In this document: piece after piece, positions 52,228 to 61,231 of the stretch
How the letters are laid out: each line of letters starts with the position of its first letter
How positions within the stretch are numbered: the first letter of the stretch is position 1
Source: RBG-13-68-16 sp050018455
Lineage (GTDB): Bacteria > Acidobacteriota > Thermoanaerobaculia > Thermoanaerobaculales > Thermoanaerobaculaceae
Length of the DNA stretch: 64,000 bases
Direction of reading: 5' to 3'
Assembly: GCA_050018455.1 (NCBI GenBank)
Contig: JBEKAA010000025.1
Span: forward strand, 1 to 64,000
Notes under the pieces: generated by a model
Databases searched by the model: none
Seen by the model: the letters and a program-made list of their open reading frames with translations, nothing else
Told to the model about the DNA's origin: nothing
Translations under genes and position numbers: made by a program

Positions 52228-53277
52228 ATGATCGATCTACGTTCGGACACCGTGACCCGACCGACCCCGGCGATGCGCCGCGCCATGGCGGACGCGGAGG
52301 TCGGCGACGACGTCTACCGCGAGGATCCCACGGCGCTGCGCCTGGAGGAGCTCGCAGCAACCACGCTGGGCTTCCCGGCGGCGCTTTTCGTCCCGACGGG
52401 GACGATGGGGAACCAGCTCGCGGTCCACCTTCAGACCAGACCCGGGAGCGAGGTGATCATCGAGTCCCGGGGGCACATCTTCAACTTCGAGATGGGGGCC
52501 ATGGCCGTCTGGTCCGGGGCGCTGCCCCGACCGATCGTTACCGACAAGGGCCTTCTGGACCCCGCCCAGATCGAGGCCGCGATCGCCCCCGCGGTTTCCT
52601 ACCGCACGCCAACCCGCCTGCTGGCCCTCGAGAACACCCACAACCTCTGGTCCGGGCTTCCAATGGACGCCTCTCGTACGCGTTTGCTCGCGGCCGTCGC
52701 ACACGCCCACGGGCTTAGTGTGCACCTCGACGGCGCGCGCATCTTCAACGCCGCCACCGCCCTCGGCACCACCGCGGCCGCGCTGGCGGCCGGCTGCGAC
52801 ACAGTCATGTTCTGCCTCTCCAAGGGGCTCGCGGCTCCGGTGGGTTCGATGCTGTGCGGGACGAGGGAACTGATCGACGAGGCGATTCGGGCGCGCAAGC
52901 TCTTCGGCGGCGGGATGCGCCAGATCGGCGTCCTCGCGGCCGCTGGGATCGTCGCTCTCACCGAGATGGTGGACCGTCTCGGTGAGGATCACGCCCGGGC
53001 GCGGCGCCTCGCCGAGGGGCTCGCCGAGCTTCCCGCCGTGGATATCGACCCTGCCCGCGTCTACACCAACATCGTGGTTTTCCGGCTGCGGCCCGAGGGG
53101 GTTCCGGGCGCAGCCGAGGTTGCGCCCTCGCAGCGTTTCGTCACGGGCCTGAAGGAGCGCGGCGTCCTGTGTGGGACCTTCAGCGCCACCGAGGTGCGCA
53201 TGGTCACCCACTACGAGATCAGCGACGCCGATGTGGAGGCGACGCTGCAAGCCGCTCGCGACGTTCTCAAGTTCTGA
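52228..53277 (+). CDS. ltaE: Low-specificity L-threonine aldolase
   Basis: The 349-residue PLP enzyme begins MIDLRSDTVTRPTPAMRRAM, with VGDDVYREDPT, LENTHNLWSG, HLDGARIFNAA and the PLP-lysine in CLSKGLAAPVGSML. It splits threonine to glycine and acetaldehyde. ATG 52228 lies seven bases after TATGAT (52215-52220) and no ribosome site is present, so it may be leaderless. It is divergent from the M16 gene. Acetaldehyde is also the product of the BMC aldolase, but there is no sign that the two are linked. Confidence 0.93.
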   Translation: MIDLRSDTVTRPTPAMRRAMADAEVGDDVYREDPTALRLEELAATTLGFPAALFVPTGTMGNQLAVHLQTRPGSEVIIESRGHIFNFEMGAMAVWSGALPRPIVTDKGLLDPAQIEAAIAPAVSYRTPTRLLALENTHNLWSGLPMDASRTRLLAAVAHAHGLSVHLDGARIFNAATALGTTAAALAAGCDTVMFCLSKGLAAPVGSMLCGTRELIDEAIRARKLFGGGMRQIGVLAAAGIVALTEMVDRLGEDHARARRLAEGLAELPAVDIDPARVYTNIVVFRLRPEGVPGAAEVAPSQRFVTGLKERGVLCGTFSATEVRMVTHYEISDADVEATLQAARDVLKF

Positions 53278-53278
53278 A

Positions 53279-53615
53279 GTTCGAAGGTTCCAAGGTTCCA
53301 AGGTTCCAAGGTTCGGAGGTTCGAGGGTTTGGTTGCAGCAGGGGAGCAGAGGGGCTGAGGAGCAGAGGAGCACGAAGCAAATCAGGCGGAAGCTGTGCCT
53401 TTCTCCTCCGCCCCTCTGCTCCTCTGCAGCTGAACCTGCGAACGTTCGAACGTGTGAACCTACGAACGGTTTCTTGCTCCCTCGCTCCTCAGCCCCTCTG
53501 CTCCTCCGCTCCTCTGCTCCTCTGTAGCTGAACCTGCGAACGTGCGAACCTGCGAACGGTCCCTTGCTCCCCCGCTCCTCTGCCCCTCTGCTGCCGGGCC
53601 TCGGCAGCCCGGGTC
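53279..53615. repeat. Low-complexity tandem repeat block
   Basis: Starts with an array of 9-mers (GGTTCCAAG repeated), followed by alternating CTCCTCTGC/CCCCTCTGC runs and AACCTGCGAACG units. A 98-base unit containing AGCTGAACCTGCGAACG is tandemly duplicated (53428 and 53526). It lies between ltaE and the cytochrome genes and encodes nothing recognisable. Spacing and orientation do not fit a CRISPR. Confidence 0.8.
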
Positions 53616-53622
53616 TTGCTTG

Positions 53623-54723
53623 CTACGCGGCGTCCTCGCCGGGTGCGGGGCGGTCCTTGGCGGCTCGGACGAGCGCGTAGATCGTGAGCCCGACGCACAG
53701 CACGAAGACCGCGAGGAACAGCGCGAGCGAGCCCCACTGCGGAGCCACCGTCACCTGCTCGCCGGCGCGCGCGTTGGCGAGGTAGAAGTTCCGCAGTTCG
53801 TGACGCGTGACGATCATGAAGACCATCGCGCCGACGATTAACTCCGCCGCCCGCCGAACCTTGGTCGCCTGGACGAGAGGGTCGGATATCTGCGCCAAGA
53901 CTACGAGCAACACCACTCCGGCGAGGATTCCGACGCCCAGCGGCGCCATGGTGACGGCACCGCCGCGCATGAAAGCCCGGAGGACGTCCTCCGGCAGCGC
54001 CAACAGGAGCCAGAAACCGTCCACGAGCTGGAGGAGCGTCGCGATCAGAGCGGCCTTCACTCCGAAGCGTGCCATCCCCCGCAGCGCCTCCGGGTCGCCT
54101 CCCCTCGCGGCGCGGCGCACCGCGACGAAGGCGGCGAGCGCCCCGGCCATCGCAACGGCCGCCAGGACGAAGTGGAAGAACCGCGGCAGGAACGAGGGGT
54201 CGCCCAGCGCCGCCCAGGCGCGATCCGCGACCTGCTCCCAGCGCCCGGGCTGCAGATGCAGGAGGTTGACCGTCACCTGGATTGCGGCGATGGCCACGAA
54301 GCAGACCGCTTCCAGGACGACGACGGCGCCTGCATCCTTGCCCGCGCGCAGCCGGAACTTCGCGACGTAGTTCAGGTAGTACCCGACCGTGAGGAGGACC
54401 AGGATGCCGAACCACGCCCAGCCCACGAGGATCGTCGCCGTGTAGAAGAAGCGACCCAGGATGACCTGTATGAACAGGAGCGGCGCGATCCCGAACGTGA
54501 TCGCGAGAGAAATTGCCCAGGAATTCGCCTCGACGAAGAGGGCCCGGATCTCTCGCCGGCCGGCGCCCGCGGCACCGGCGAAGGCCGCCAGCAGCGTCCC
54601 TCCCAGCACGGTGTTCACGAACAGCAGGTGGATGAAGAAGGTGAGCACCCACAGCACGTGGAAGAGCCACGGCGGCCCCGGCAGTGGCGCCGGATCGAGT
54701 GCGGGTATCAGGCTAGTTGGCAT
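53623..54723 (-). CDS. CydA-like polytopic membrane subunit, without cytochrome c
   Basis: The 366-residue protein has about nine membrane segments. The N-terminal WLFHVLWVLTFFIHLLFVNTVLGG and the histidine in FLPRFFHFVLAAVAMAGA recall positions of haem-ligand histidines in cytochrome bd subunit I. It overlaps the upstream cytochrome gene by 11 bases, so the two are made together. It could be the partner that carries the second b haem. It is not an ordinary CydB by the segments I can read. Function as quinol-oxidising subunit is inferred. Confidence 0.55.
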   Translation of the reverse strand: MPTSLIPALDPAPLPGPPWLFHVLWVLTFFIHLLFVNTVLGGTLLAAFAGAAGAGRREIRALFVEANSWAISLAITFGIAPLLFIQVILGRFFYTATILVGWAWFGILVLLTVGYYLNYVAKFRLRAGKDAGAVVVLEAVCFVAIAAIQVTVNLLHLQPGRWEQVADRAWAALGDPSFLPRFFHFVLAAVAMAGALAAFVAVRRAARGGDPEALRGMARFGVKAALIATLLQLVDGFWLLLALPEDVLRAFMRGGAVTMAPLGVGILAGVVLLVVLAQISDPLVQATKVRRAAELIVGAMVFMIVTRHELRNFYLANARAGEQVTVAPQWGSLALFLAVFVLCVGLTIYALVRAAKDRPAPGEDAA

Positions 54724-56080
54724 GGCTCGCCTCCGCGACGTGCGACGGTTTCAGGGACAAGAGGTATGCGGCCAGGGCTTCCTGTTCCTCGTCGGTTCCG
54801 ACCAGCGGCGGCATCAGCGGGTAGTCCAGTTTTTCCGTGGCAACGTGCCCCTGGTGCGAGTACTTCCCCGTGGCGTAGTCGTTCCCTTCATCGTGGAGGG
54901 CCGAAAGAACCCCCTTGAGCATGTCGGGGTCCACCGGCGCCACCAGCTTGCGGATCGACAGGTAACCGTCGATGGTGTGGCACGAGGCGCACTCGGCGCG
55001 GAACACGGCGTGTCCTTTTGCTTCGATGCTCGCCGCGCTGTCGCGAGCCGCCCACACGGCCTTCGTCAGGACGCCGCGCTGGTTGAGATTGGCGATCTCG
55101 CTCATGAGAATCCCGTTCGAAAACATGAAGTCGCGGATCACGAACGGCTTTCTCGACCCCTCCCTGAGCCGCTCGAATCCGCCGAAGAATGCGAACGCAA
55201 CGAGCATGGCCACCACGGCGGTGGGCCAGCGGTGGAACTTGGGCGCCGCGAGAGCGAAGAGCGCAACCAGCAGGTATGCGGCCAGCGCCCACAGAACAAG
55301 ATGCCGGGTGGAGGACAGCGCCGCCAGCAGCGGCTTGGCACCGAGAAAGATAGCCCTCACCGACCCGGGCAGTACGAACTCCCACCACCGGTAGCCGGCG
55401 TACGCCAGCAGCGCCCCGACGACCTGGAACACCGCGAGCAGCCGCACCATGCGGACACGCACCGGCGCGTCGGCTTCACGCTGCGCCGCCAGCGTCAGGT
55501 ACGCACCCGCCAGGAGGAGGCAGATGCCGGTCCGCAGCACGAGACCCGGCACGTAGCTCGGGTTGAAGATCCCGTCCCAGAACGAGCGGGTTTCCAGCCA
55601 GCGCCCGGGCGTGAGCATGAACGAGATGATCCCCTGGATGATGACCAGCGACATGTACGCCGCGAAGAAGTACAGCCAGATGATCACGAGATGCGTGCGG
55701 GGCTTGACCTTTTCCCAGGTGGCGTAGTAAAGCAGCGCGGTCGCCACTTCGAGGATGAAGAAACCCCACTCGGCCGCCCACCCCCAGACGTAGTTGTGAA
55801 TGAGCGCGGAGGTCGCCACCGGCTGCACGAGACCGATCGTCACCCAGATGCCGACCCCCGAGATCGCCCCAAAAACCGTCGAGATCAGGATCAGCATCAG
55901 CGAGCTGCGCTTCGCCAGGGCGCGCATGGCGGGGTTGCGCCGCCGCACGGCCAGCGTCTCGATCACGGCGATCGCGAACCCGCCGCCGATTGCGAAGTGC
56001 GAGACGAGGACGTGGGCGATCGCGACGATCCCAATGAGCACGCCGCCGCCCAGCCCGAGGTTCCAGATTGGGTAGTCCAC
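54713..56080 (-). CDS. CydA-like membrane protein with C-terminal cytochrome c domain
   Basis: The 455-residue protein has a GTG start after GGAGG. Its first ~330 residues contain about eight membrane segments like CydA (IAHVLVSHFAIGGGFAIAVIE with two histidines, FGAISGVGIWVTIG, EWGFFILEV, GIISFMLTP). The C-terminus is a cytochrome c domain with CASCH at about residue 365 and an axial-Met region YPLMPPLVG. The position of the CydA haem histidine FVHT here reads VLRT, so that ligand is missing. It may pass electrons from quinol to the fused haem. The downstream gene supplies a similar fold. Confidence 0.65.
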   Translation of the reverse strand: MDYPIWNLGLGGGVLIGIVAIAHVLVSHFAIGGGFAIAVIETLAVRRRNPAMRALAKRSSLMLILISTVFGAISGVGIWVTIGLVQPVATSALIHNYVWGWAAEWGFFILEVATALLYYATWEKVKPRTHLVIIWLYFFAAYMSLVIIQGIISFMLTPGRWLETRSFWDGIFNPSYVPGLVLRTGICLLLAGAYLTLAAQREADAPVRVRMVRLLAVFQVVGALLAYAGYRWWEFVLPGSVRAIFLGAKPLLAALSSTRHLVLWALAAYLLVALFALAAPKFHRWPTAVVAMLVAFAFFGGFERLREGSRKPFVIRDFMFSNGILMSEIANLNQRGVLTKAVWAARDSAASIEAKGHAVFRAECASCHTIDGYLSIRKLVAPVDPDMLKGVLSALHDEGNDYATGKYSHQGHVATEKLDYPLMPPLVGTDEEQEALAAYLLSLKPSHVAEASHAN

Positions 56081-56163
56081 TCCGGCCTCCTTTCCTCATA
56101 CCGATCGAACGCTACCCGAACTTTACCATTTCCGACAAGGCTGGAGCGCGGTCTCTCATGAAA

Positions 56164-56189
56164 AACGGGCCACCCGAGGGTGGCCCGTT
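56164..56189 (-). terminator. Rho-independent terminator of the fadL-GDSL operon
   Basis: AACGGGCCACCC and GGGTGGCCCGTT pair with a three-base loop and, on the minus strand, are followed by a run of T. Its position fits the end of the hydrolase gene. Confidence 0.9.
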
Positions 56190-56212
56190 GGAAATCGCGG
56201 TGCCGCACGAGA

Positions 56213-57652
56213 TCACGGGTCCGGAACGGTGCTCTCCTCACGGACCGGAAGGGCCACAAGGCGGTGACGCACGACGTGCGCGGGCTCCAGCTTGTCGGTG
56301 ACGGCGTTCGGGGCGAAGAGCTTGATCGCCGAGATCGCCGCCTCGCTCGTGAACACCGCACTCTTGGCCGAAACTGTGGTCAGGGTGCCCTCGCCGGTGA
56401 GGAACGGGCGCAGGTCGACCAGGGGCACGTTTGTCCCGTACGCGGCGTTGATACCGTTGATCCACTCGTTGGCCACGATCGCGTAACCCAGCCGCTGCGG
56501 GTGGATCCCGTCGTACCCGAAGAGCCCGCCGGTGAGGAACGTCGGCTCCAGCCTGATCCCCCCCACCAGTACTCCGTTCTCAACGATGTTCGCGAAGAAC
56601 GCGTTGAAGTCCACGAGCTTGGCGCCGAGTTGGCCGGCCACGGTCGAGATGACGCCGTTGATCTCGCTGGTGCTCTGCTGGATGAGGGCGATCTCGCTCG
56701 CCCGCAGGATCACGCCGGCGGTGAGCGTGCCCGTCGTCGGGTCGAACGAGCCTTCGGGCAGCGGCAGGCCGGTGCCGCCGGCGGCCTGCGGAATGCCGAT
56801 CCCCTGGGCGAGCAGGGATGAAGCACTCAGCGTCACGTAGTCCTGCTCGGTGAGAGGGCCGTTCTCGCCCAGCAGCGGGATATGGGTGCCGTTGGCCGGG
56901 TTCACGATGTACGGCTTGATCGTGGTCACAAAGGGGATTGCCGTCACGTCGGGAACGGTGCCGACGACGACCGCCGCGTTGGGAAGGTTCTGCCGCAGCG
57001 CGCCGATCAGAGTGGTGTATTCCTGCTGGAACTGGGCTGTCGGGGTCAGGGTGACCCCTACGATTGCCACACCGGAGATTGCCGCGGCGAGCACGTCGTT
57101 GTTGCCGGCCCACACCGTGACGAACGTGGGGGCGGCGCCGATCGCCTGCTGGATCGCCGTGTGCTGGCCGTCGCGCAGTACGAGGTCGTACATGATCGTA
57201 TTTGGGTTGATGTTGCCGGTGAGCAGATTGGTGATGTTGCCGGTCGTGGTCAGCAGGTTGCCCAGGTTCGCGCCGGGAATCCCGAGGTTGTTGTAGGGGA
57301 CTGGCAAGGCATAGTTGATCGGCTGGCCGGGGTTGCCCGGCGTCGGCCCGATGACCGGAACCACGCTGCCGTTGACCACCTGGAGGGCCGTCAGCTCAAG
57401 CACGGTGCCGTAGCTGCCGATCCCGGGATCCGAGATCGTCGGCTGCTGGAAGCTGGTGATGCCGAACTGCTGCGCGAGAAGCTCTGGGTACGAATAGTCC
57501 TGGTAGAACTTCGTGAGCGCGCCGGCCGAGTAGCCGGCGGTGAGGCTGTCGCCGAGAGCCTCGTACTGCGAGAAGTTCACCTGGGCGAACGCGGCCCCCG
57601 CTGCGAGCGCGGCCACGAGCCCGAGGAGCAGAGTTGTGCGTACCTTTCTCAT
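56213..57652 (-). CDS. Secreted GDSL/SGNH-family lipase or esterase
   Basis: The 479-residue protein has a signal peptide (LLLGLVAALAAGAAFA), the block I serine in EALGDSLTAGY, the oxyanion glycine/asparagine in WAGNNDV and the DGIHP block with catalytic aspartate and histidine. It is longer than a minimal SGNH enzyme, with glycine- and threonine-rich inserts. It lies nine bases downstream of fadL. The pair suggests extracellular ester or lipid hydrolysis coupled to uptake of fatty acids. A strong terminator follows. Confidence 0.87.
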   Translation of the reverse strand: MRKVRTTLLLGLVAALAAGAAFAQVNFSQYEALGDSLTAGYSAGALTKFYQDYSYPELLAQQFGITSFQQPTISDPGIGSYGTVLELTALQVVNGSVVPVIGPTPGNPGQPINYALPVPYNNLGIPGANLGNLLTTTGNITNLLTGNINPNTIMYDLVLRDGQHTAIQQAIGAAPTFVTVWAGNNDVLAAAISGVAIVGVTLTPTAQFQQEYTTLIGALRQNLPNAAVVVGTVPDVTAIPFVTTIKPYIVNPANGTHIPLLGENGPLTEQDYVTLSASSLLAQGIGIPQAAGGTGLPLPEGSFDPTTGTLTAGVILRASEIALIQQSTSEINGVISTVAGQLGAKLVDFNAFFANIVENGVLVGGIRLEPTFLTGGLFGYDGIHPQRLGYAIVANEWINGINAAYGTNVPLVDLRPFLTGEGTLTTVSAKSAVFTSEAAISAIKLFAPNAVTDKLEPAHVVRHRLVALPVREESTVPDP

Positions 57653-57661
57653 CGTTCCCTC

Positions 57662-58951
57662 CTAGAACTTGTGGACCACGGTGATGCCGAGCAGGTTGGC
57701 CGTGGTCTTGTAGGTGCCGTTGTAGCCGTCGGAGTTGATGCCATCCGTGCTGCGGTCCTTGAACTTCAGGTAGAAATAGCTGAGGTCCAGGCGCGTCTTG
57801 GGAGAGAGGCCGATGGATGCGCCGATGCTCGCGCCCTTGCGGTCGGAGTCCGGCAGCAGCGGCGAAACCGACGCCGTGGGGACGGGGGTCTTGTCGTCCA
57901 CCAGACCGAACTGCCAGGCCAGCGACGGCGATGTCTTGTACTCGAAGCCGAGGCGGTAGCAGTTGGCGTCCTTGTAGTTCTCGGGGCGGACCTGGGACAG
58001 GAGGGGGTATCCCACCACCTCGACCGGGAGATCCTGGAAGCTCGACCACCCCATCCGCACCACGTCGGCCTCGATGCCCAGCTTGCTGCCGTGCCACGCG
58101 AGCGCGATGCGTTTCTCGTCGGGGTACTTGATCGACGTCTTGGCGGTCGGCTTCGTGCCGAACGGGATCTGACTCCCCACGATCGCATCGAAGTCCGGGT
58201 AACCCGTCGAGAACTGGGTGAACGAAGCATTCCCCGTGTAATCGATCTTCACGTTCGACCGGTACGTCGCGCCGATGGAGAACCCGCCGTCCAGCTTGCC
58301 GAGAAGGCCCACGTTCCACCCGAAGGCGCCCTTGAAGGCGGTGTACAGGTGAACCTGGCCGACCTCCGAAACCTGCTGGGTGTAGGGGTTGACCGCGCCG
58401 AGGGACTGGGTGAGGTCGAGGTTCGAGTAGAAGTAGTCGATTCCGGCAGCCAGGGCGAGATTGTCGGTGACCTTGAACGACAGCGTCGGATTGACGTTCA
58501 TCACCTTGAGGTCGACCCTCTTGGAGATGTACTTGCCGGCGTATTCGTTCGGCCACCACGTTCCGAGCCCGAAGGGGGTGTAGACGCCGATGCCCCAGTG
58601 CACGTTGGGCGTGAGCACGCCCGTGAGATAGAGCTGCGGCAGAGCGAAGATCTGCTTCTTCATGTCCACCGAGTACCCCTGGCCCGGGTAGGGGTTGGCG
58701 CCGTAGAACGTGTCCGACTCGGTGATGAGCTCGGTGCCGATCGCAAACTGCGTCCCATCCAGGAACGCGATGCCGGCAGGGTTGAAGTAGATCGCGGTCG
58801 GATCGTCGGCGGTCGCCCCGAACGCGCCTCCCAGGCCCACGGCGCGCGCTCCGTGCTCGAAGAGCGCGAAGCCGGCCCCGAAGCCAGCGGTCGGCACCAG
58901 CAGCAGACACGCCGCAAGCGCCAGAAAGCCCATCCTTCTCGCCATTCTCAT
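57662..58951 (-). CDS. FadL/OmpP1-family outer-membrane fatty-acid transporter
   Basis: The 429-residue protein has a signal peptide (MGFLALAACLLLVPTAGFG) followed by GFALFEHGARAVGLGGAFGATADDPTAIYFNPAG, the hallmark of FadL-family proteins, and a beta-barrel ending in VVHKF. It would import long-chain fatty acids or other hydrophobic compounds. I choose the ATG at 58951 because the SD GGGAGGGAG is directly next to the ATG at 58957. A sigma-70 promoter lies at 58998-59026. It is co-transcribed with the GDSL hydrolase. Confidence 0.9.
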   Translation of the reverse strand: MRMARRMGFLALAACLLLVPTAGFGAGFALFEHGARAVGLGGAFGATADDPTAIYFNPAGIAFLDGTQFAIGTELITESDTFYGANPYPGQGYSVDMKKQIFALPQLYLTGVLTPNVHWGIGVYTPFGLGTWWPNEYAGKYISKRVDLKVMNVNPTLSFKVTDNLALAAGIDYFYSNLDLTQSLGAVNPYTQQVSEVGQVHLYTAFKGAFGWNVGLLGKLDGGFSIGATYRSNVKIDYTGNASFTQFSTGYPDFDAIVGSQIPFGTKPTAKTSIKYPDEKRIALAWHGSKLGIEADVVRMGWSSFQDLPVEVVGYPLLSQVRPENYKDANCYRLGFEYKTSPSLAWQFGLVDDKTPVPTASVSPLLPDSDRKGASIGASIGLSPKTRLDLSYFYLKFKDRSTDGINSDGYNGTYKTTANLLGITVVHKF

Positions 58952-58997
58952 GCCCATCTCCCTCCCTTGGCCCCCGGTACGGCGGGTTGTTGAGGTT

Positions 58998-59026
58998 CAC
59001 TCTATTGAACGCGGGTCAACTCGTCA
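58998..59026 (-). promoter_or_regulatory. Sigma-70 promoter of the fadL-GDSL operon
   Basis: On the minus strand TTGACG (59021-59026) and TAGAGT (58998-59003) are separated by 17 bases, 40-70 bases upstream of the fadL start. Confidence 0.6.
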
Positions 59027-59144
59027 ACATTGTTGCGACTCGTCACAAACTACCGCAAAGAAACATGCCCCTCGCATGTCTGCTACCGATTCGACGTCCG
59101 TCGCAGAGGAATCGTTGTCATTGCCTAGAAAGTCTCCCCTACCT

Positions 59145-59262
59145 CTGTCCTGAGGAGGACCGCCGGAGGCGGGCCGACGAAGGATCTCCCCGAACCCGCG
59201 AGCGACCGGGGCCGTGCGCTCCCAGGAGATCCTTCGCCCGCTGCGCTCGCTCAGGATGACAG
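59145..59262. repeat. Palindromic repeat of a second MITE-like family
   Basis: Starts CTGTCCTGA and ends TCAGGATGACAG, with internal GGATCTCC and GGAGATCC arms. It resembles the CCTGAGG...GAAGGATCTC short repeats seen widely in Acidobacteria-type genomes as I recall them. Confidence 0.55.
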
Positions 59263-59320
59263 GCAAACGAAACTCCTGCTGCCGGACTCCTCGCGATGAC
59301 AGTGGTTCCCCAGACCCCTC

Positions 59321-59469
59321 ATACCGATTTGCTATCGGCCATGTCATTCCGAGGAGCGTAGCGACGAGGAATCTGGGTGGGGGAAAGCCCAGATCAAGCA
59401 GCCCCCGCCCAGATCCCTCGCTTCGCTCGGGATGACACCATTGCTCTACGACGGACGGCAAAGGGGTAT
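59321..59469. repeat. MITE-like repeat, complete copy
   Basis: A 149-base element with imperfect terminal inverted repeats ATACCGATTTGC and GCAAAGGGGTAT. It shares the body of the copies at 31460 and 33288 (CATGTCATTCCGAGGAGCG; GACGAGGAATCTGGGTGGGG; TCGGGATGACACC). The rest of 58952-59686 contains no gene I can support. Confidence 0.75.
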
Positions 59470-59686
59470 CAGACGGCTGAAACGGGAGCGCGCCAGCGGG
59501 GGGGCGCCGGGGGATCGAGAGCCCGGCCTCACGCGAGTCTGCCTGCCGGGCATCAAGGCGAGAATTGATCCCAGTTTCCCGTCCGTCGTAACAGAATGAG
59601 CGCCCCACGATTGGGGCGCCGGAGGAAGGAGAGAGCGAATCTGAAGTGAGACTAGTCCTCGTCGACTCCCCTGTCGGTGACGCGCG

Positions 59687-61231
59687 TCACGCCGATATGC
59701 GGCGTACGGCCAGCACCGTGCGGTCGTCGTGGGCCGGGGCCCCGTTCGTGTGAGCCGTCACCGCCGCGAACAGCTCGCCGACCAGGCGCTCCATTCTCAG
59801 GCCCGGGTTGGCGGCCGCCAGGGAGGCTATCCCCTCGACTCCGAAATCGGCGCCGTTATCGCCGGGTGCGGGTGCCTCCGACAAGCCGTCCGTGTAGGCG
59901 AGCAGCACGGAACCGGGGGCCAGTTCGGCGCGGCTCGCGGTATACGTCACGTCCGGGAGGAGCCCGAGCGGCGGGCCGAGCGCCCGCAGCTCGGAAAACG
60001 CGCCCGAGGGAGCAATCAGCAGAACGGGGTTGTGCCCGGCCGAGACCCACTCCAGTTCGCCGTTGTTGCGAAGGTACGCCAGGAAAACCGTGACGAACTT
60101 GCTGTCAGGCGTCGATGTCAGGACGTGCACGTGGAGCTTGCGAACCAGCTCTTCGAGCGTCGGGGAACTCTGCACCAGAATGCGCACGGCCGCCTGCAGC
60201 GACGCCGCCAGGAGCGCCGCGGGGACGCCCTTCCCCGCCACGTCGCCGAGCATGAGGAAGAGCCCCTGGGGGGTCGCGATGACGTCGTACACGTCGCCGC
60301 CCACCCGGCGCGAGGGCTCGCTCTTCGCGGCGATGTCGAGTCCCGGCGGGGTCGGGATCGACGCGGGAAGAAGCTGGCGCTGGATCGCGGCCGCGAGTTC
60401 CAGCTCGCGAAGCGTGCGCTCCTGCTCCAGGGACTCGAGGTGGAGCGTCGCGCTCTCGAGCGCCACCGCCCCCTCGGAGGCGTACAGCGCAAGCGTTTCG
60501 GCGTCCGTCGCCGCGAACGGAGCGGTGCCGCCCCGAACCTCCCGCTCCGCGAGCGCCAGCACGCCGAGCCGGCCGCGCCGGCCCGTCACGGGAACCGCGA
60601 GCCTCTTCGGCTCGACCACTCCCTCATCCGGGAGTAGCCGCGCCTCGTCTGCGCTCAGAACGGCCCCCCCGACGCGCGCCGCCATCATGCATCCACCGTC
60701 GGCGCAGACCTCCGTCGTTTCCGCTCCGGTGATGCGCGCGCCGAGGTTCGCTGCGCCCTGGGCGGTGAGCCAGACTTCGCCTCGCCGCGCATCCAGCAGC
60801 GCGGTGGCGTGCATCAGCAGCTCCTCCGCGATTCGGGCCGGTTCAAGGGTCCCGCCGAGCGCCTCGCCGATCGCCCGCAGCGACTCCACCTCCCACATCC
60901 GCCGGCGCTCGGAGAAGCGCGCCTGTTTGAGATCCTCGCGCAACACCCAGGAGCCGAGCACGACTGCGGCCGCCAGCCGCAACGCGTCCGGCGGGTCGAC
61001 GCCGCCGGCGAGGTCGAGCCAGAAGACATCCCGGCCCGACGGAAGCTCGAATCTGCGAGACGCTACCGGGGACGCGCCGGTGCTCGCGAGGGCCTCGGCA
61101 GCACGACCTATCACCCCGCCGACGGCGCCCGTCTCCGCCACAAGAGCAACGAGCACGGCGTGCGGGAGCGGGGTGCCGTCCTCTTTCTGCGGGTGAGCCG
61201 CGCACTCGAGGACCTTCAAGACGCCGTTCAT
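59687..61231 (-). CDS. SpoIIE/PP2C serine phosphatase with GAF-like domain (RsbU-type)
   Basis: The 514-residue protein has a helical/GAF-like N-terminal half (LRAIGEALGGTLEPARIAEELLMHA...ALYASEGAVALESATLHL) and a C-terminal SpoIIE phosphatase domain: ELAAAIQRQLLPASIPTPPGLDIAAKSEPSRRVGGDVYDV, GDVAGKGVPAALLAAS, SAGHNPVLLI, LAYTDGLSEA and DDRTVLAVRR. It would dephosphorylate the STAS anti-sigma antagonist. It is the last gene of the partner-switching operon, coupled by ATGA to it. The GAF region is likely the signal input. Confidence 0.92.
   Translation of the reverse strand: MNGVLKVLECAAHPQKEDGTPLPHAVLVALVAETGAVGGVIGRAAEALASTGASPVASRRFELPSGRDVFWLDLAGGVDPPDALRLAAAVVLGSWVLREDLKQARFSERRRMWEVESLRAIGEALGGTLEPARIAEELLMHATALLDARRGEVWLTAQGAANLGARITGAETTEVCADGGCMMAARVGGAVLSADEARLLPDEGVVEPKRLAVPVTGRRGRLGVLALAEREVRGGTAPFAATDAETLALYASEGAVALESATLHLESLEQERTLRELELAAAIQRQLLPASIPTPPGLDIAAKSEPSRRVGGDVYDVIATPQGLFLMLGDVAGKGVPAALLAASLQAAVRILVQSSPTLEELVRKLHVHVLTSTPDSKFVTVFLAYLRNNGELEWVSAGHNPVLLIAPSGAFSELRALGPPLGLLPDVTYTASRAELAPGSVLLAYTDGLSEAPAPGDNGADFGVEGIASLAAANPGLRMERLVGELFAAVTAHTNGAPAHDDRTVLAVRRISA

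Noticed and set aside
53279..53615. Possible CRISPR array
   Set aside because: Units are low-complexity and directly adjacent, not evenly spaced repeats with unique spacers, and no cas gene is near.
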